Part shown: positions 11,315 to 19,840 of the stretch, one piece after another
Layout: every line of letters begins with the position of its first letter
Position numbering within the stretch: position 1 is the first letter of the stretch
NCBI GenBank assembly: GCA_002420005.1
Contig: DIHE01000169.1
Location: 1 to 57,497, forward strand
Direction of reading: 5' to 3'
DNA: 57,497 nucleotides
Origin: Holophagales bacterium UBA5704
GTDB lineage: Bacteria; Acidobacteriota; Thermoanaerobaculia; Multivoradales; UBA5704
Position numbers and translations under genes: made by a program
The notes under the pieces: model-generated
What the model saw: only the letters and a program-made list of their open reading frames with translations
What the model was told of the DNA's origin: nothing
Database searches by the model: none

Positions 11315-13960
11315 ATGGCTGTTGCGGACGACCTCCTCACCTTCAACGGCGTCGACGGCGCCACCGGCGCCTACAGCCTGCCGCCGATGACGGCGGCCGA
11401 GCTGGCGGGTCTCCTGCGTGGCGAAGAGGCGCCCGAGAATCTGCGGGACTTGCGCTTCCGGCACGAGCGGCAGGGCCTGCGGCATCTGGGCGTCAAGGAG
11501 GGGGTCGATGCCCAGCGGCTCGATCAGGCCGGCTGGGGGGTGATCTTCGCCCAGGAGAGCGATCCGGCGATCCGGGAGGCGCTCCAGCCTCTGCTCGATC
11601 TGCGCCGGTCGCAGGCGGGTGACTTGTTCCGGATCTATGAAGCCGCCGCCGGCTGCCGGCCCGGGGAGAGCAAGGCGCAGTTCTTGGCGCGCCATGGCGT
11701 CGGGCCGGGGCCGGCCGATCCGGCCAAGGTGCCGTATTACCTCCTTCTGGTGGGGAGCCCGGAATCGATTCCCTTCCGGTTCCAGACCCAGCTCGACGTG
11801 CAATATGCCGTCGGGCGCCTCCATTTCGAACGGACGGAGGACTACGCCCGGTATGCCGCGAGCGTCGTGGCGGCGGAAGCGGGAACGATTCGCCAGACCC
11901 GGCGGATGGCCTTTCTGGGCGTCGAGAACGCGGGGGACGTCGCCACAGACCGGATGACGCGGCATCTGGTCGAGCCGCTGATCCGGAAGCTGAGCCAGGC
12001 GCGGCCGGACTGGCAGGTGACCGGTTTCCTGCGCGCGGAGGCCACCAAGGCCCGCCTCGCCGGCCTGCTGGGTGGCAACGACACGCCGGCCCTGTTGTTC
12101 ACCGCCGGCCATGGTCTCGGGTTTCCTCCCGGCGATCCGCGGCAACGGGCGCACCAGGGGGCGCTCGTCTGCAGCGACTGGCCGGGGCCGGAGAGCTGGA
12201 AGGCGGCGATTCCCCAGGACTTCTATTTTGCCGGCGACGACCTGGCGGCCGGTGCGTCCCTGCAAGGGCTGGTCAGTTTCCACTTCGCCTGCTACGGCGC
12301 CGGCACACCGCATCTCGACGAGTTTGCAAAGCGGGCGTTCAAGGACCGCGCCGCCATCGCGCCGGCGCCGTTTCTCGGGGCACTGCCGCAGGCTCTGCTC
12401 GGCCACCCGCGCGGCGGCGCCCTGGCGGTGATCGGCCATGTGGAACGCGCCTGGGGCTACTCCTTTCTTTGGAAAGGAGCGGGTGCGCAGACCACGGCTT
12501 TTGAAAGCACCTTGACGCGCCTTCTGGACGGCCATCCCGTCGGCTCGGCTCTGGAGTATCTCAACGCGCGGTACGCCGAGCTTTCGACGATGCTCGCCGA
12601 CCGGCTCGAGGACATGGATGCCGGCGCCCGGCCCGACCCCACGGAGCTGGCCGGTTTGTGGACCGCCAACAACGACGCCCGGGGGTATGTGATTCTGGGC
12701 GATCCCGCGGTGCGGCTGCCGGCCGCGGGCGTTGCAACTCGAGGGGATCTCTCGCGGGGGCCGGTCGAAGAGTCCATCTCCACCGAAGCGGAGGGTCTCG
12801 ACCTCGGAGCGGTCCCGTTTTCCCTCGGCGTGCGGCCGGAACCCGCCGGGCGGACGGAGGACGCCGTGCAGATCAGCGCGTGGCATCCGCGTGCCTTGGC
12901 CGTGGAGGAGACGGCGAAGCTCCTGGTCTATGCCCATCTCTTCTCCGCCGTTGGCGCGGTGGCGTCCGACGCCGGACAGATCCTGGGGCAGGCGGTCGCC
13001 GGCTATCGCACGGCCGAAGCCTCTCCCGCGACGAGCCTCGCGCCGGGCACCGAGATCCTGATCGTGCCGCGGGGAGAGGGGCTGCTGTTCGATCCGCCGC
13101 AGGCGCGGCTCACCTGGTCCGGCGCCTGGCAGCGGGCCGACTTCACGATGAGCGCCACCGGTGCGCGGGCAGGGCACGTGATCGAAGGCTCGATCGCCTG
13201 CTATGTCGGGCCGCTGCTCATCGCCGACCTGCGCCTGCCGGTGGTGGTGCCGCGGCCGGGAGCTGTGCGCGGGCCCCAGGTGAACGAGCCGGCTCATCAG
13301 TCCGCCCGGCTGTACCAGGCCGTCTTCGCCTCGTACGCCCACGCCGACACACCGCTCGTGGAGGCGATGGAGAAGGCCTGCAAGGCGTTGGGGATGGATT
13401 ACCTGCGGGACGTGATGACCTTGAAAACCGGGCAGCGATGGTCCGACGAGCTGCTGCGGATGATCGAGCAGGCCGACGTCTTCCAGCTCTTCTGGTCCAC
13501 CCCCGCGAGCCAATCCCCCTACGTGGAGCAGGAGTGGCGCCACGCCCTGGGGCTCGCCGGGAGCAAGGGACCGGCGTTCATCCGGCCGATCTACTGGGAA
13601 AAGCCGCTGCCGCCGGTTCCTGCGCCGCTGCGCAGCCTCCATTTCGCCCCGGTCGACCTGCCCGGCCTCCCCGCCGCTCCGCAGGCCGCAGTGCCGGCCC
13701 TGCTCCACAGCGTTCCCGGCCCGGACGGCGAGGACCTCACGACCTTCACCGTTTCCACCTGGGCCGGTGCCGACCCGGGCGATCCCACCACAGGCGACCT
13801 CAAAGCCCGCACCCGGATCTCCCTGACCGGCGACGTCGAAACCCGCCAGTCCTCCGACCCCGCGGATGCCCACCATCTGGAGCGTCACGAGAGGCTGGTC
13901 GCCGCAGCGCTCAAGGCGCGGCTCGCGTACCTGGAGGTGCTGAGCCGGCAGAGAGGGTAG
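11315..13960 (+). CDS. Caspase-like peptidase domain fused to a TIR domain
   Basis: The 881-residue protein has a caspase-fold (C25/CHAT-like) peptidase region at about 140-440: YYLLLVGSPESIPF, then LLFTAGHGLGF with catalytic H266 and FHFACYGAG with C326, 60 residues apart. A beta-rich middle (about 500-650) resembles the Ig-like region following such domains. Residues about 665-810 form a TIR_2-type domain: AVFASYAHAD opens the first strand and helix, VFQLFWS is a core strand, and SPYVEQEW carries E738 and E740, where TIR NADases keep their catalytic Glu. No signal peptide is seen, so it is cytosolic. It starts 4 bases after the lipoprotein gene. It mirrors the first gene of the operon: protease plus NAD-acting domain. 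Confidence 0.8.
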   Translation: MAVADDLLTFNGVDGATGAYSLPPMTAAELAGLLRGEEAPENLRDLRFRHERQGLRHLGVKEGVDAQRLDQAGWGVIFAQESDPAIREALQPLLDLRRSQAGDLFRIYEAAAGCRPGESKAQFLARHGVGPGPADPAKVPYYLLLVGSPESIPFRFQTQLDVQYAVGRLHFERTEDYARYAASVVAAEAGTIRQTRRMAFLGVENAGDVATDRMTRHLVEPLIRKLSQARPDWQVTGFLRAEATKARLAGLLGGNDTPALLFTAGHGLGFPPGDPRQRAHQGALVCSDWPGPESWKAAIPQDFYFAGDDLAAGASLQGLVSFHFACYGAGTPHLDEFAKRAFKDRAAIAPAPFLGALPQALLGHPRGGALAVIGHVERAWGYSFLWKGAGAQTTAFESTLTRLLDGHPVGSALEYLNARYAELSTMLADRLEDMDAGARPDPTELAGLWTANNDARGYVILGDPAVRLPAAGVATRGDLSRGPVEESISTEAEGLDLGAVPFSLGVRPEPAGRTEDAVQISAWHPRALAVEETAKLLVYAHLFSAVGAVASDAGQILGQAVAGYRTAEASPATSLAPGTEILIVPRGEGLLFDPPQARLTWSGAWQRADFTMSATGARAGHVIEGSIACYVGPLLIADLRLPVVVPRPGAVRGPQVNEPAHQSARLYQAVFASYAHADTPLVEAMEKACKALGMDYLRDVMTLKTGQRWSDELLRMIEQADVFQLFWSTPASQSPYVEQEWRHALGLAGSKGPAFIRPIYWEKPLPPVPAPLRSLHFAPVDLPGLPAAPQAAVPALLHSVPGPDGEDLTTFTVSTWAGADPGDPTTGDLKARTRISLTGDVETRQSSDPADAHHLERHERLVAAALKARLAYLEVLSRQRG

Positions 13961-14074
13961 CCGGATGCCGGGTGACCAGGGCGCGTTTCGGCGCCTTGGG
14001 GAGCTTGAGCTTGACGTCGATCGCCTTCGGCAAGGTACCCGAGAGGATCGGCCGGGTCCCGACGTTGAACCTGT

Positions 14075-15679
14075 ATGTCGCCCCTGCGTCAACTCGCTAC
14101 CACCCCGCTTCTGGCTCGCCGGGTCGAACCCGCGCCGCCGCCGGCCGCCCGCCTTCCGGAGCCCGCGCCGCATCCCATCCTGCGCCTCCAGCAGACGCTG
14201 GGGAACCGGGCCGTGCAGCGCTTGCTGCAGGGGCCGGAAGGGGAGCAGGAGGCGGCACCGGGACCGGCCGGGGTATCTCCGGCGGTCGAGGCCGCAGCTC
14301 CGGAGACTCCTGCCGCACCGCCCCTCGGCCACGCGCCGGCACCGTCCGGCATGGCCGCCTGCCCGGATGCGCCGCCCCGCAAGCAGCTCACCGTGACCTG
14401 CCCGTCTTCGTCCACCGGGCCGCTGGTTCTGCCGGAGCCGAGCAGCGACCGGTTCGGCGGCGACCCCGATCGAGCGCGATTCGCCCGCGAGCTGGCGCAG
14501 TGCCGGGCGGCCCGGGTGGTGAAGGAGGAGATCGAGAAGCGGTATCGTGCCGATACCGAGGCGGCGAAGAAGCGGGCGACCGCGGAGGCCAAGGACGAGA
14601 CGGCCGCGGCGATCCAGGCCGCGGCGGAAAGCCCGGATCTCGATCCCAAGGACAAGCGCGCGGTGAGCCGGGCCAAAGCCCGCGCGGCAGCCGCGGCCAA
14701 GACGGCGGCGGCCCAGAAGATCAAGGACGCCGTACAAGCCGTCACCCGGCAGGACCCCGCCGTCGTCGAGGCCGAGCTGGCGAATCTCTATGAGGAGGGC
14801 TATGCCGCCGACTTCGCAGTCACCCTCCAGGCGGCCCTGGCGCGCTACGGCGGCGCGTGGCGCAACACCGCCCAGGCCCGCCTGGACAAGGCGCGCGCCC
14901 GGATCACCAAGGCGAAACGGGCGAAACCGAAGGTGCGCCGAGGAGAGACTCCGCCGGCGCCCAAGCCGCCCGAGCAGATCACCGCGGAGATCGAAGCCGA
15001 GGTGGCTGCCGAGCGCTGTAAACAGGAAGAGTGGCTCCTGAATCGGCTGGAGGCCGTGGGCTTTGGATGGGCCGTCGGGCGCCGGGAGCAGCTCGACTTC
15101 CTCACCGTGCCGCAGGCGGCGGCCGGCCTGAAGGGCTTCAATCCCACCTATTGGGTGGCAGCTGCGGACCTGGTGGACATTCCCGCTCCCTTGCGCGACC
15201 AGGAGAAGAAAATGCCCGGCGTCGCGCCGGAGCTGGCGGACTTTCTGCGCCGGCTCGATGCCGACCCGGCCACGCCGACCTTCCGGGCGGGCAACTACGC
15301 GGGCCATGGCGGCGGTTCCTTCGACAGCCGGGGTTTCTCGGTGGATCTCTCGCTGACCACGGCGCTCGACCGGCGCGGATTCTGGGATCCTGCGACGTCC
15401 GTCACCTTCCTGCTCGCCGTGGACCGGACGGCCAAGGCGATGGGGGCCCGTTGGCGGGTGCTGTACGACGACTTCGTCGTGGCCCAGCAGGTGAACCGGG
15501 CCACCGGAGTGCGCAACGTGGTGTTCCAGGGCACAGTCAGCAACGGACGGCTGAACTGGCACGGGCCGGACCCGCTGATTCTGCACTTCCACCTCGACCT
15601 GGAGATCGACCAGGCGGTGCCGGTGGGAGCGGTCTGTGAGCCGGAGGTGGACGGGGGAGTCTGCGAGCCGGAGCCCTGA
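14075..15679 (+). CDS. eCIS-cargo-like protein with M15-like C-terminal domain
   Basis: The 534-residue protein starts with a proline-rich segment and then HPILRLQQTLGNRAVQRLLQ at about residues 28-47. This motif is common at the N-terminus of DUF4157-type proteins encoded near contractile injection systems. Residues 150-330 are Ala/Lys/Glu-rich and predicted coiled coil. The C-terminus (about 330-520) carries GHGGGSFDSRGFSVDL and LNWHGPDPLILHFHLDL, which resemble the metal-binding HxxGxAxD and HxH motifs of M15 D-Ala-D-Ala peptidase folds. It lacks a Sec signal. It sits 114 bases after the caspase-TIR gene on the same strand. A toxin or cargo role is inferred; ATG 14075 is the first reasonable start, but no strong ribosome site marks it. 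Confidence 0.6.
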   Translation: MSPLRQLATTPLLARRVEPAPPPAARLPEPAPHPILRLQQTLGNRAVQRLLQGPEGEQEAAPGPAGVSPAVEAAAPETPAAPPLGHAPAPSGMAACPDAPPRKQLTVTCPSSSTGPLVLPEPSSDRFGGDPDRARFARELAQCRAARVVKEEIEKRYRADTEAAKKRATAEAKDETAAAIQAAAESPDLDPKDKRAVSRAKARAAAAAKTAAAQKIKDAVQAVTRQDPAVVEAELANLYEEGYAADFAVTLQAALARYGGAWRNTAQARLDKARARITKAKRAKPKVRRGETPPAPKPPEQITAEIEAEVAAERCKQEEWLLNRLEAVGFGWAVGRREQLDFLTVPQAAAGLKGFNPTYWVAAADLVDIPAPLRDQEKKMPGVAPELADFLRRLDADPATPTFRAGNYAGHGGGSFDSRGFSVDLSLTTALDRRGFWDPATSVTFLLAVDRTAKAMGARWRVLYDDFVVAQQVNRATGVRNVVFQGTVSNGRLNWHGPDPLILHFHLDLEIDQAVPVGAVCEPEVDGGVCEPEP

Positions 15680-15869
15680 AGAGAGACCCTCCCGGCCCCT
15701 TTGGGTGTATCCTTCCAGCAGGGGTATCGAACGATGACCCTCTCGTCAACCCGACGCTCGCGGGTTCGAGCGACGGCCCACACTCCAACCCGCAGCGCCG
15801 CAGCCCTTCCACCCTGCGCCCTCCCGGGCGTAGCGGTTCTTTCCGTCCGCAATCCAAAGGAGGTATTCC

Positions 15870-16490
15870 ATGCAGACCCTCCGCATTCTGTTGGCGGTTC
15901 TGGCGCTGGTGTTCCTGGCGGCCCCCATGGCGGCGGCTCCGGCACCGGCCGGTGCGATGGTGGACAATCTGAAGACGGCCTATGAAGGGGAATCAAACGC
16001 CCATGCCCGCTATGTCGCCTTCGCGATGCAGGCCGACCGCGAGGGCTATGGCGAGGTGGCGAGCCTGTTCCGCGCCGCGGCCCGGGCGGAGCAGATCCAT
16101 GCGGAAAACCACGCCGCCGTTCTGCGCCGCCTCGGGGTCGTCCCGGTGGTTCGCGTCGAAGGACCGGTGGTGGGGACGACGCGGGACAACCTGATCGCGG
16201 CGATCGAAGGCGAAACCGCGGAGCGCGACCGGATGTATCCGGAGTTCATCACCAACGCCCGCAGCGCGGGCGACGCCAACGCCGTGCGTACCCTGACCTG
16301 GGCTTGGGAGGCGGAGAAGGACCACGCCTTCCTCTGTGCCATGGCGTTGATGAATCTGGACCAGCTCAAAGGAAGCCGGGCGGTGGAGTATTACGTCTGT
16401 CCCGGCTGTGGTCATACGATGACCAAGGAGCAGCTCGCCGCCTGTCCGACCTGCCGGACCCGCAAGGAGAAGGCCGAGCGCATCGTTTGA
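15870..16490 (+). CDS. Exported rubrerythrin
   Basis: The 206-residue product is a rubrerythrin, a diiron peroxide-reducing protein. The ferritin-like part holds EGESNAH, AEQIHAENH, EGETAERDRM and AEKDHA, which supply the Glu/His iron ligands. The C-terminus has a rubredoxin-like CxxC...CxxC centre (CPGCGH and CPTCRT). Unusually it begins with a clean signal peptide (LLAVLALVFLAAPMAAA), so it should act in the periplasm; most rubrerythrins are cytosolic. AAAGGAGGT precedes the ATG. The 190-bp space before it (15680-15869) shows no RNA gene or clear promoter. Confidence 0.93.
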   Translation: MQTLRILLAVLALVFLAAPMAAAPAPAGAMVDNLKTAYEGESNAHARYVAFAMQADREGYGEVASLFRAAARAEQIHAENHAAVLRRLGVVPVVRVEGPVVGTTRDNLIAAIEGETAERDRMYPEFITNARSAGDANAVRTLTWAWEAEKDHAFLCAMALMNLDQLKGSRAVEYYVCPGCGHTMTKEQLAACPTCRTRKEKAERIV

Positions 16491-16606
16491 GCCGGGCTGC
16501 GGTGGTGGCCAGGCGGGCGGCGCACACGCACCGCGCGGGGCGCGGAACCACCGTGTCCCCGGGAGCCGAGGAACCGGGACATCCTGCCCCTTGGTGGGCT
16601 GCGCTG

Positions 16607-16612
16607 TATAAT
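16607..16612 (+). promoter_or_regulatory. Possible -10 element (TATAAT) upstream of htpX
   Basis: A perfect TATAAT sits 70 bases before the htpX start. No good -35 hexamer is found 16-18 bases upstream, so promoter assignment is tentative. The surrounding 16491-16681 is otherwise GC-rich with no other feature. Confidence 0.4.
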
Positions 16613-16681
16613 GGTGGCTGATCCAAACAGGGCCTCGACCGTCTCCCGTGGCGGGGGACGCGGGAAAGGCCCGGGAGAGCG

Positions 16682-17572
16682 ATGACCATGGGCAAGAGGA
16701 TCTTCCTCTTTCTGTTGACCAACCTGGCAGTGATGTTCGTGCTGTCGATCGTCCTCAGTTTGCTCGGCGTGGGGAGCTACGTCGGCTCGGACGGCCAGCT
16801 CCAGCTCGGAGCGCTGATGGTCTTCTGCCTCGTCTGGGGCATGGGGGGCGCCTTCATCTCCCTCCAGATGTCGCGCTGGCTCGCCAAGCGGGCGATGGGC
16901 GTTCAGCTCCTCGACGGGCGCTCCGGCAATGAGGCGCTGGACTGGCTGCACACCACGATCTCCCAGCAAGCCCAGCAGGCCAACCTGCCGGTGCCGGAGA
17001 TCGGAGTCTACGAGTCCGACGAGGTGAACGCCTTCGCCACGGGACCGAGCAAGAAGCGGAGCCTCGTCGCCGTGTCGACCGGCCTTTTGCGCAGCATGGA
17101 GCGGCGCGAGGTGGCGGCGGTGACCGGCCATGAGGTCGGGCACATCGCCAACGGCGACATGGTGACCATGACCCTGATTCAGGGCGTCATCAACGCCTTC
17201 GTGATGTTCTTCGCCCGGATCATCGCCTTCGTGGTCAGCTCGTTCGTCCACGAGAAGGTCTCCTGGCTGGTGAGCTTCGTGGTCCGCATCATCCTGGAGA
17301 TCCTGCTCGGCATCCTGGGCTCCCTGGTGACCGCCTGGTTCTCGCGCAAGCGCGAGTTCCGTGCCGATGCCGCGGGCGCTTCGCTCGCCGGCCGCGAGAA
17401 CATGGTTGCAGCCCTGCGCCGGCTGGCTGCCAACGCCGAGCGCATCGACACCTCCCACGCCGCCCTCGCCACGATGAAGATCTCGGGCAAGAAGGGCTGG
17501 ATGCAGGCCTTCTCGACCCATCCGCCGATCGAGGAGCGGATCGCCGCGCTGCAGACGGCGCAGCTGGTGTAA
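16682..17572 (+). CDS. htpX: Protease HtpX (M48 membrane metalloprotease)
   Basis: The 296-residue protein matches HtpX, a zinc metalloprotease that degrades damaged inner-membrane proteins. Two N-terminal helices (IFLFLLTNLAVMFVLSIVL and MVFCLVWGMGGAFISL) are followed by the catalytic HEVGH at 150-154, two further helices (INAFVMFFARIIAFVVSS and IILEILLGILGSLV), and the third zinc ligand region KREFRADAAG. It ends with the usual STHPPIEERI tail. The length is normal for the family. A second ATG lies two codons downstream (16688) and fits the usual HtpX N-terminus equally well. Confidence 0.95.
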   Translation: MTMGKRIFLFLLTNLAVMFVLSIVLSLLGVGSYVGSDGQLQLGALMVFCLVWGMGGAFISLQMSRWLAKRAMGVQLLDGRSGNEALDWLHTTISQQAQQANLPVPEIGVYESDEVNAFATGPSKKRSLVAVSTGLLRSMERREVAAVTGHEVGHIANGDMVTMTLIQGVINAFVMFFARIIAFVVSSFVHEKVSWLVSFVVRIILEILLGILGSLVTAWFSRKREFRADAAGASLAGRENMVAALRRLAANAERIDTSHAALATMKISGKKGWMQAFSTHPPIEERIAALQTAQLV

Positions 17573-17585
17573 GTCCGGTCTCCGG

Positions 17586-17624
17586 CCCCCTCTCTCCCAC
17601 ACCCATCCCGGTGGGGGAGAGGGG
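17586..17624. terminator. Bidirectional terminator-like hairpin between htpX and the Kir gene
   Basis: Arms cccctctctcccac (17587-17600) and gtgggggagagggg (17611-17624) pair with one mismatch around a 10-base loop. The hairpin lies between the convergent htpX and potassium-channel genes. Pyrimidine-rich flanks replace a true T-run. Confidence 0.6.
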
Positions 17625-17633
17625 AGCTGCTCC

Positions 17634-18572
17634 TCAGACCTCCTCCACCTCGTCCAGCTTTCCGATGTCGATACTGACCAGCCCGTCTTCCCGCGGCGGG
17701 TTGAACAGACTGGCGAAGCGCGTTCCCCAAAGGACCTCGTTGGCCTTGTAAGACGACCGGGTGTGCACCACCTGGGCGAAGGTCTCGTCGGTTCCTGTCA
17801 GCAAGATCAAGAACTCTGCATCCTGGGCGAGCAGCTCCTTCTCGGTCACTCCCCACAGCGGGCTTGCCTCGTCGATGGGGTGGACGATGGTCCAGGAGAG
17901 CGGGAAGAACACCACCTGGTCGCGTTCGAGAGAGAGCGGCAGGAACTCGCGGCGGCCGTCGGGGCCCAGGCGGCCGAGCATGACGCGGGCGGCCACGTCG
18001 ATGAGCTGGTTGCTGCGCGCGTTGGTGATGCGGAACTCGAACGCGGTGATCGCGCGGTAGGGGGCGATCACGGCGTTGCGGCTGAACAGGATCTTCGCCG
18101 TCGGGCGGGCGAAGCGGGCGAACAGGATGCCGGTGGCGAGGGCGAACCCCAGCAGGCCGAAGAGCGACTCGATCGTCACCAGGAGGTTGGCGGCGAGGCT
18201 CCTGGGCGAGATGACGCCATAGCCGATGGTGGCGAAGGTCTGGACGCTGAAGAAGAAGGCCTCGACGAAGCGGCCTCCGGCCGTCGTCGCCTGGAGACCG
18301 GCCAGGGCCTCCGGCCCGCAGGCGAGGAAGAAGAGGGCGAAGAGGCCGTTCGACGCCAGATAGAAGGCGACGATCAAGAGAAGGAAGCGCGGCCAGGAGG
18401 TGGTGAGGAGGGCGTGGTACAGGCTGAGCGAGCCGAGCGGGGAGAGCCCCTCGCGGACGACGTTGAAGCTGCCGTCCCGGTTGAGCAGCCGGCGGCGGCT
18501 TTCGCGCGCCACGACGGCGCCGAAACCGAGGTCGCGGTTGGGATCTTCGGGGTGGACCGGAGGTGTCGCCAT
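17634..18572 (-). CDS. Inward-rectifier-type potassium channel (KirBac-like)
   Basis: The 312-residue protein has the Kir architecture. It comprises a slide helix, outer helix (FLLLIVAFYLASNGLFALFF), pore helix and selectivity filter TIGYG at residues 115-119, inner helix (LFGLLGFALATGILFARFAR), and a cytoplasmic immunoglobulin-like C-terminal domain beginning KILFSRNAVIAPY and including FPLSWTIVHPIDEASPLWG. It would form a tetrameric K+ channel in the inner membrane. The length matches KirBac1.1/3.1. It converges with htpX and diverges from the TM2 gene. Confidence 0.95.
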   Translation of the reverse strand: MATPPVHPEDPNRDLGFGAVVARESRRRLLNRDGSFNVVREGLSPLGSLSLYHALLTTSWPRFLLLIVAFYLASNGLFALFFLACGPEALAGLQATTAGGRFVEAFFFSVQTFATIGYGVISPRSLAANLLVTIESLFGLLGFALATGILFARFARPTAKILFSRNAVIAPYRAITAFEFRITNARSNQLIDVAARVMLGRLGPDGRREFLPLSLERDQVVFFPLSWTIVHPIDEASPLWGVTEKELLAQDAEFLILLTGTDETFAQVVHTRSSYKANEVLWGTRFASLFNPPREDGLVSIDIGKLDEVEEV

Positions 18573-18673
18573 GGCTTGTCCGGCAAACTATGCCACAGGT
18601 GCCCCCAGCCGCCCACAGATCGGGTACCATGGAGCCACGACAGCAGCACGCGATCCAAAAGGAGGGGAGGACG

Positions 18674-19006
18674 ATGCAACCGATGCAAACGACGCAAACC
18701 CGCGGCAAGGAAAAGACGGTCGCCGGGATTCTGGGGATTCTTCTCGGTGGGTTCGGCATCCATCACTTCTACCTGGGCTCAACGACTTCCGGGGTGATCA
18801 TCCTGGTCGCGACCTTCGTGACCTGTGGCATCGCCAGCCTGGTCGGCTTGGTCGAGGGGATTCTCCTGCTCGTGATGAGCGACGATGAGTTCAATCAGCG
18901 CTATAACGCACGGGCGCCGGAGGCGATGGAGTTCGTCTTCACGAAGCCGAAGACGATGGGTGGTGGCGGGATGTCCACGCCTCCGCCTCCGCCGTACCAG
19001 TCGTAG
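18674..19006 (+). CDS. TM2 domain membrane protein
   Basis: The 110-residue protein has a TM2 domain: a first helix AGILGILLGGFGIHHFYLG with the GxxGxHxFYLG signature and a second helix IILVATFVTCGIASLVGLVEG followed by the LLLVMSDDEF acidic turn. Start ATG 18674 follows GGAGGGGAGG; longer upstream frames lack a ribosome site. The C-terminus is low-complexity (MGGGGMSTPPPPPYQS). TM2 proteins are small membrane proteins of uncertain function. Confidence 0.9.
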   Translation: MQPMQTTQTRGKEKTVAGILGILLGGFGIHHFYLGSTTSGVIILVATFVTCGIASLVGLVEGILLLVMSDDEFNQRYNARAPEAMEFVFTKPKTMGGGGMSTPPPPPYQS

Positions 19007-19014
19007 TCGCTCTC

Positions 19015-19055
19015 CCGAATCGCAGGAGCGCCGGCACGGCGCTCCTGCGATTCGG
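19015..19055. terminator. 19-bp perfect inverted repeat before recO
   Basis: Arms at 19015-19033 (ccgaatcgcaggagcgccg) and 19037-19055 are perfect complements around a 3-base loop (gca). The element begins 8 bases after the TM2 stop and ends 20 bases before recO. It probably terminates TM2 transcription, though the following sequence is only mildly T/C-rich. The perfect arms also fit a dispersed palindromic repeat. Confidence 0.65.
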
Positions 19056-19075
19056 TCCCACCTGGACTCTTCTCC

Positions 19076-19831
19076 TTGAGCCTGATCACTTCCGAAGCCC
19101 TGATCCTCGACGTCTTGGACCTCCACGACCGCGACCGGATCGTGACCTTCCTCACCCGTGAGCACGGGAAGAAGAAGGGGGTCGCCAAGGGGGCGCGCAC
19201 CAAGCACAGCCGGTTCGCCGGGCAGCTCCAGCCGCTCGCCAAGGTGGAGATCACCTGGTTCGAGCAGGAGGGTCGGGACCTCGGCCGTCTGTCGTCCGTC
19301 GAGATGGTGCGCCCGGCCCACCGCCTGCAAGCCGACCTGGAGGGGCTGCTCCTGGGGAGCTATCTCGCCGACCACCTGCTGGAGATGGCGCAGGACAACG
19401 AGCCCTCGGATCTCTTCTTTCGCCTGCTCGATGCGACGCTGGAGGCACTGCTGGCGGACGTGGACCGCGATCTCGCCGCCCGCTACTTCGAGGTCTGGAT
19501 GCTGCGCCTCGCCGGCGTCTTTCCGCCGCCCCACGAGTGCCCCGCCTGCGGCCGGCCGCTCACCGGCCCGGTGGTGCTGCCCCCGGCCGGGGAGACGCTT
19601 CTCTGCGCCGACTGCGGAGGGGAGGCGCCCGGGGGGCTTGCGGTGCGCCCTGAGACCCTGGAGCTGTTGCGGCGGATCGGCCGGCTCAGCCTGCCGAAGG
19701 CCGCCGAGGTGCCCACCGCGCCTGCGGCGCTGCGCCAGCTCGAAGAGGTGGCCGCCCGCATCCGTCGCAACTTCCTGCAGCGCGAGCTGCGCAGCTACGG
19801 CGTGATCCAGGCGACGCGAGCCGGCCTCTGA
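19076..19831 (+). CDS. recO: DNA repair protein RecO
   Basis: The 251-residue product is RecO, which loads RecA with RecR on SSB-coated gaps. The N-terminal OB-fold is visible as SEALILDVLDLHDRDRIVTFLT followed by the GARTKHSRF loop. The C-terminal part contains a zinc-binding cluster, CPACGRPLTGP with CADCGG about 27 residues on, present in many RecO proteins. The start is TTG at 19076, which puts the first strand at the usual position. Its 3' end is 9 bases from that of the convergent msrA gene. Confidence 0.92.
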   Translation: MSLITSEALILDVLDLHDRDRIVTFLTREHGKKKGVAKGARTKHSRFAGQLQPLAKVEITWFEQEGRDLGRLSSVEMVRPAHRLQADLEGLLLGSYLADHLLEMAQDNEPSDLFFRLLDATLEALLADVDRDLAARYFEVWMLRLAGVFPPPHECPACGRPLTGPVVLPPAGETLLCADCGGEAPGGLAVRPETLELLRRIGRLSLPKAAEVPTAPAALRQLEEVAARIRRNFLQRELRSYGVIQATRAGL

Positions 19832-19840
19832 GCGCCGGGG

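Noticed and set aside
11006..15592. Very long minus-strand open frame antisense to the caspase-TIR and cargo-like genes
   Set aside because: Its product is low-complexity Arg/Gly/Pro-rich, has no domain, and lies opposite strongly supported genes; long antisense frames are expected at this GC content.
15680..15869. tRNA-like segment with a gggttcga box before rubrerythrin
   Set aside because: No acceptor, D or anticodon stems can be formed around it.
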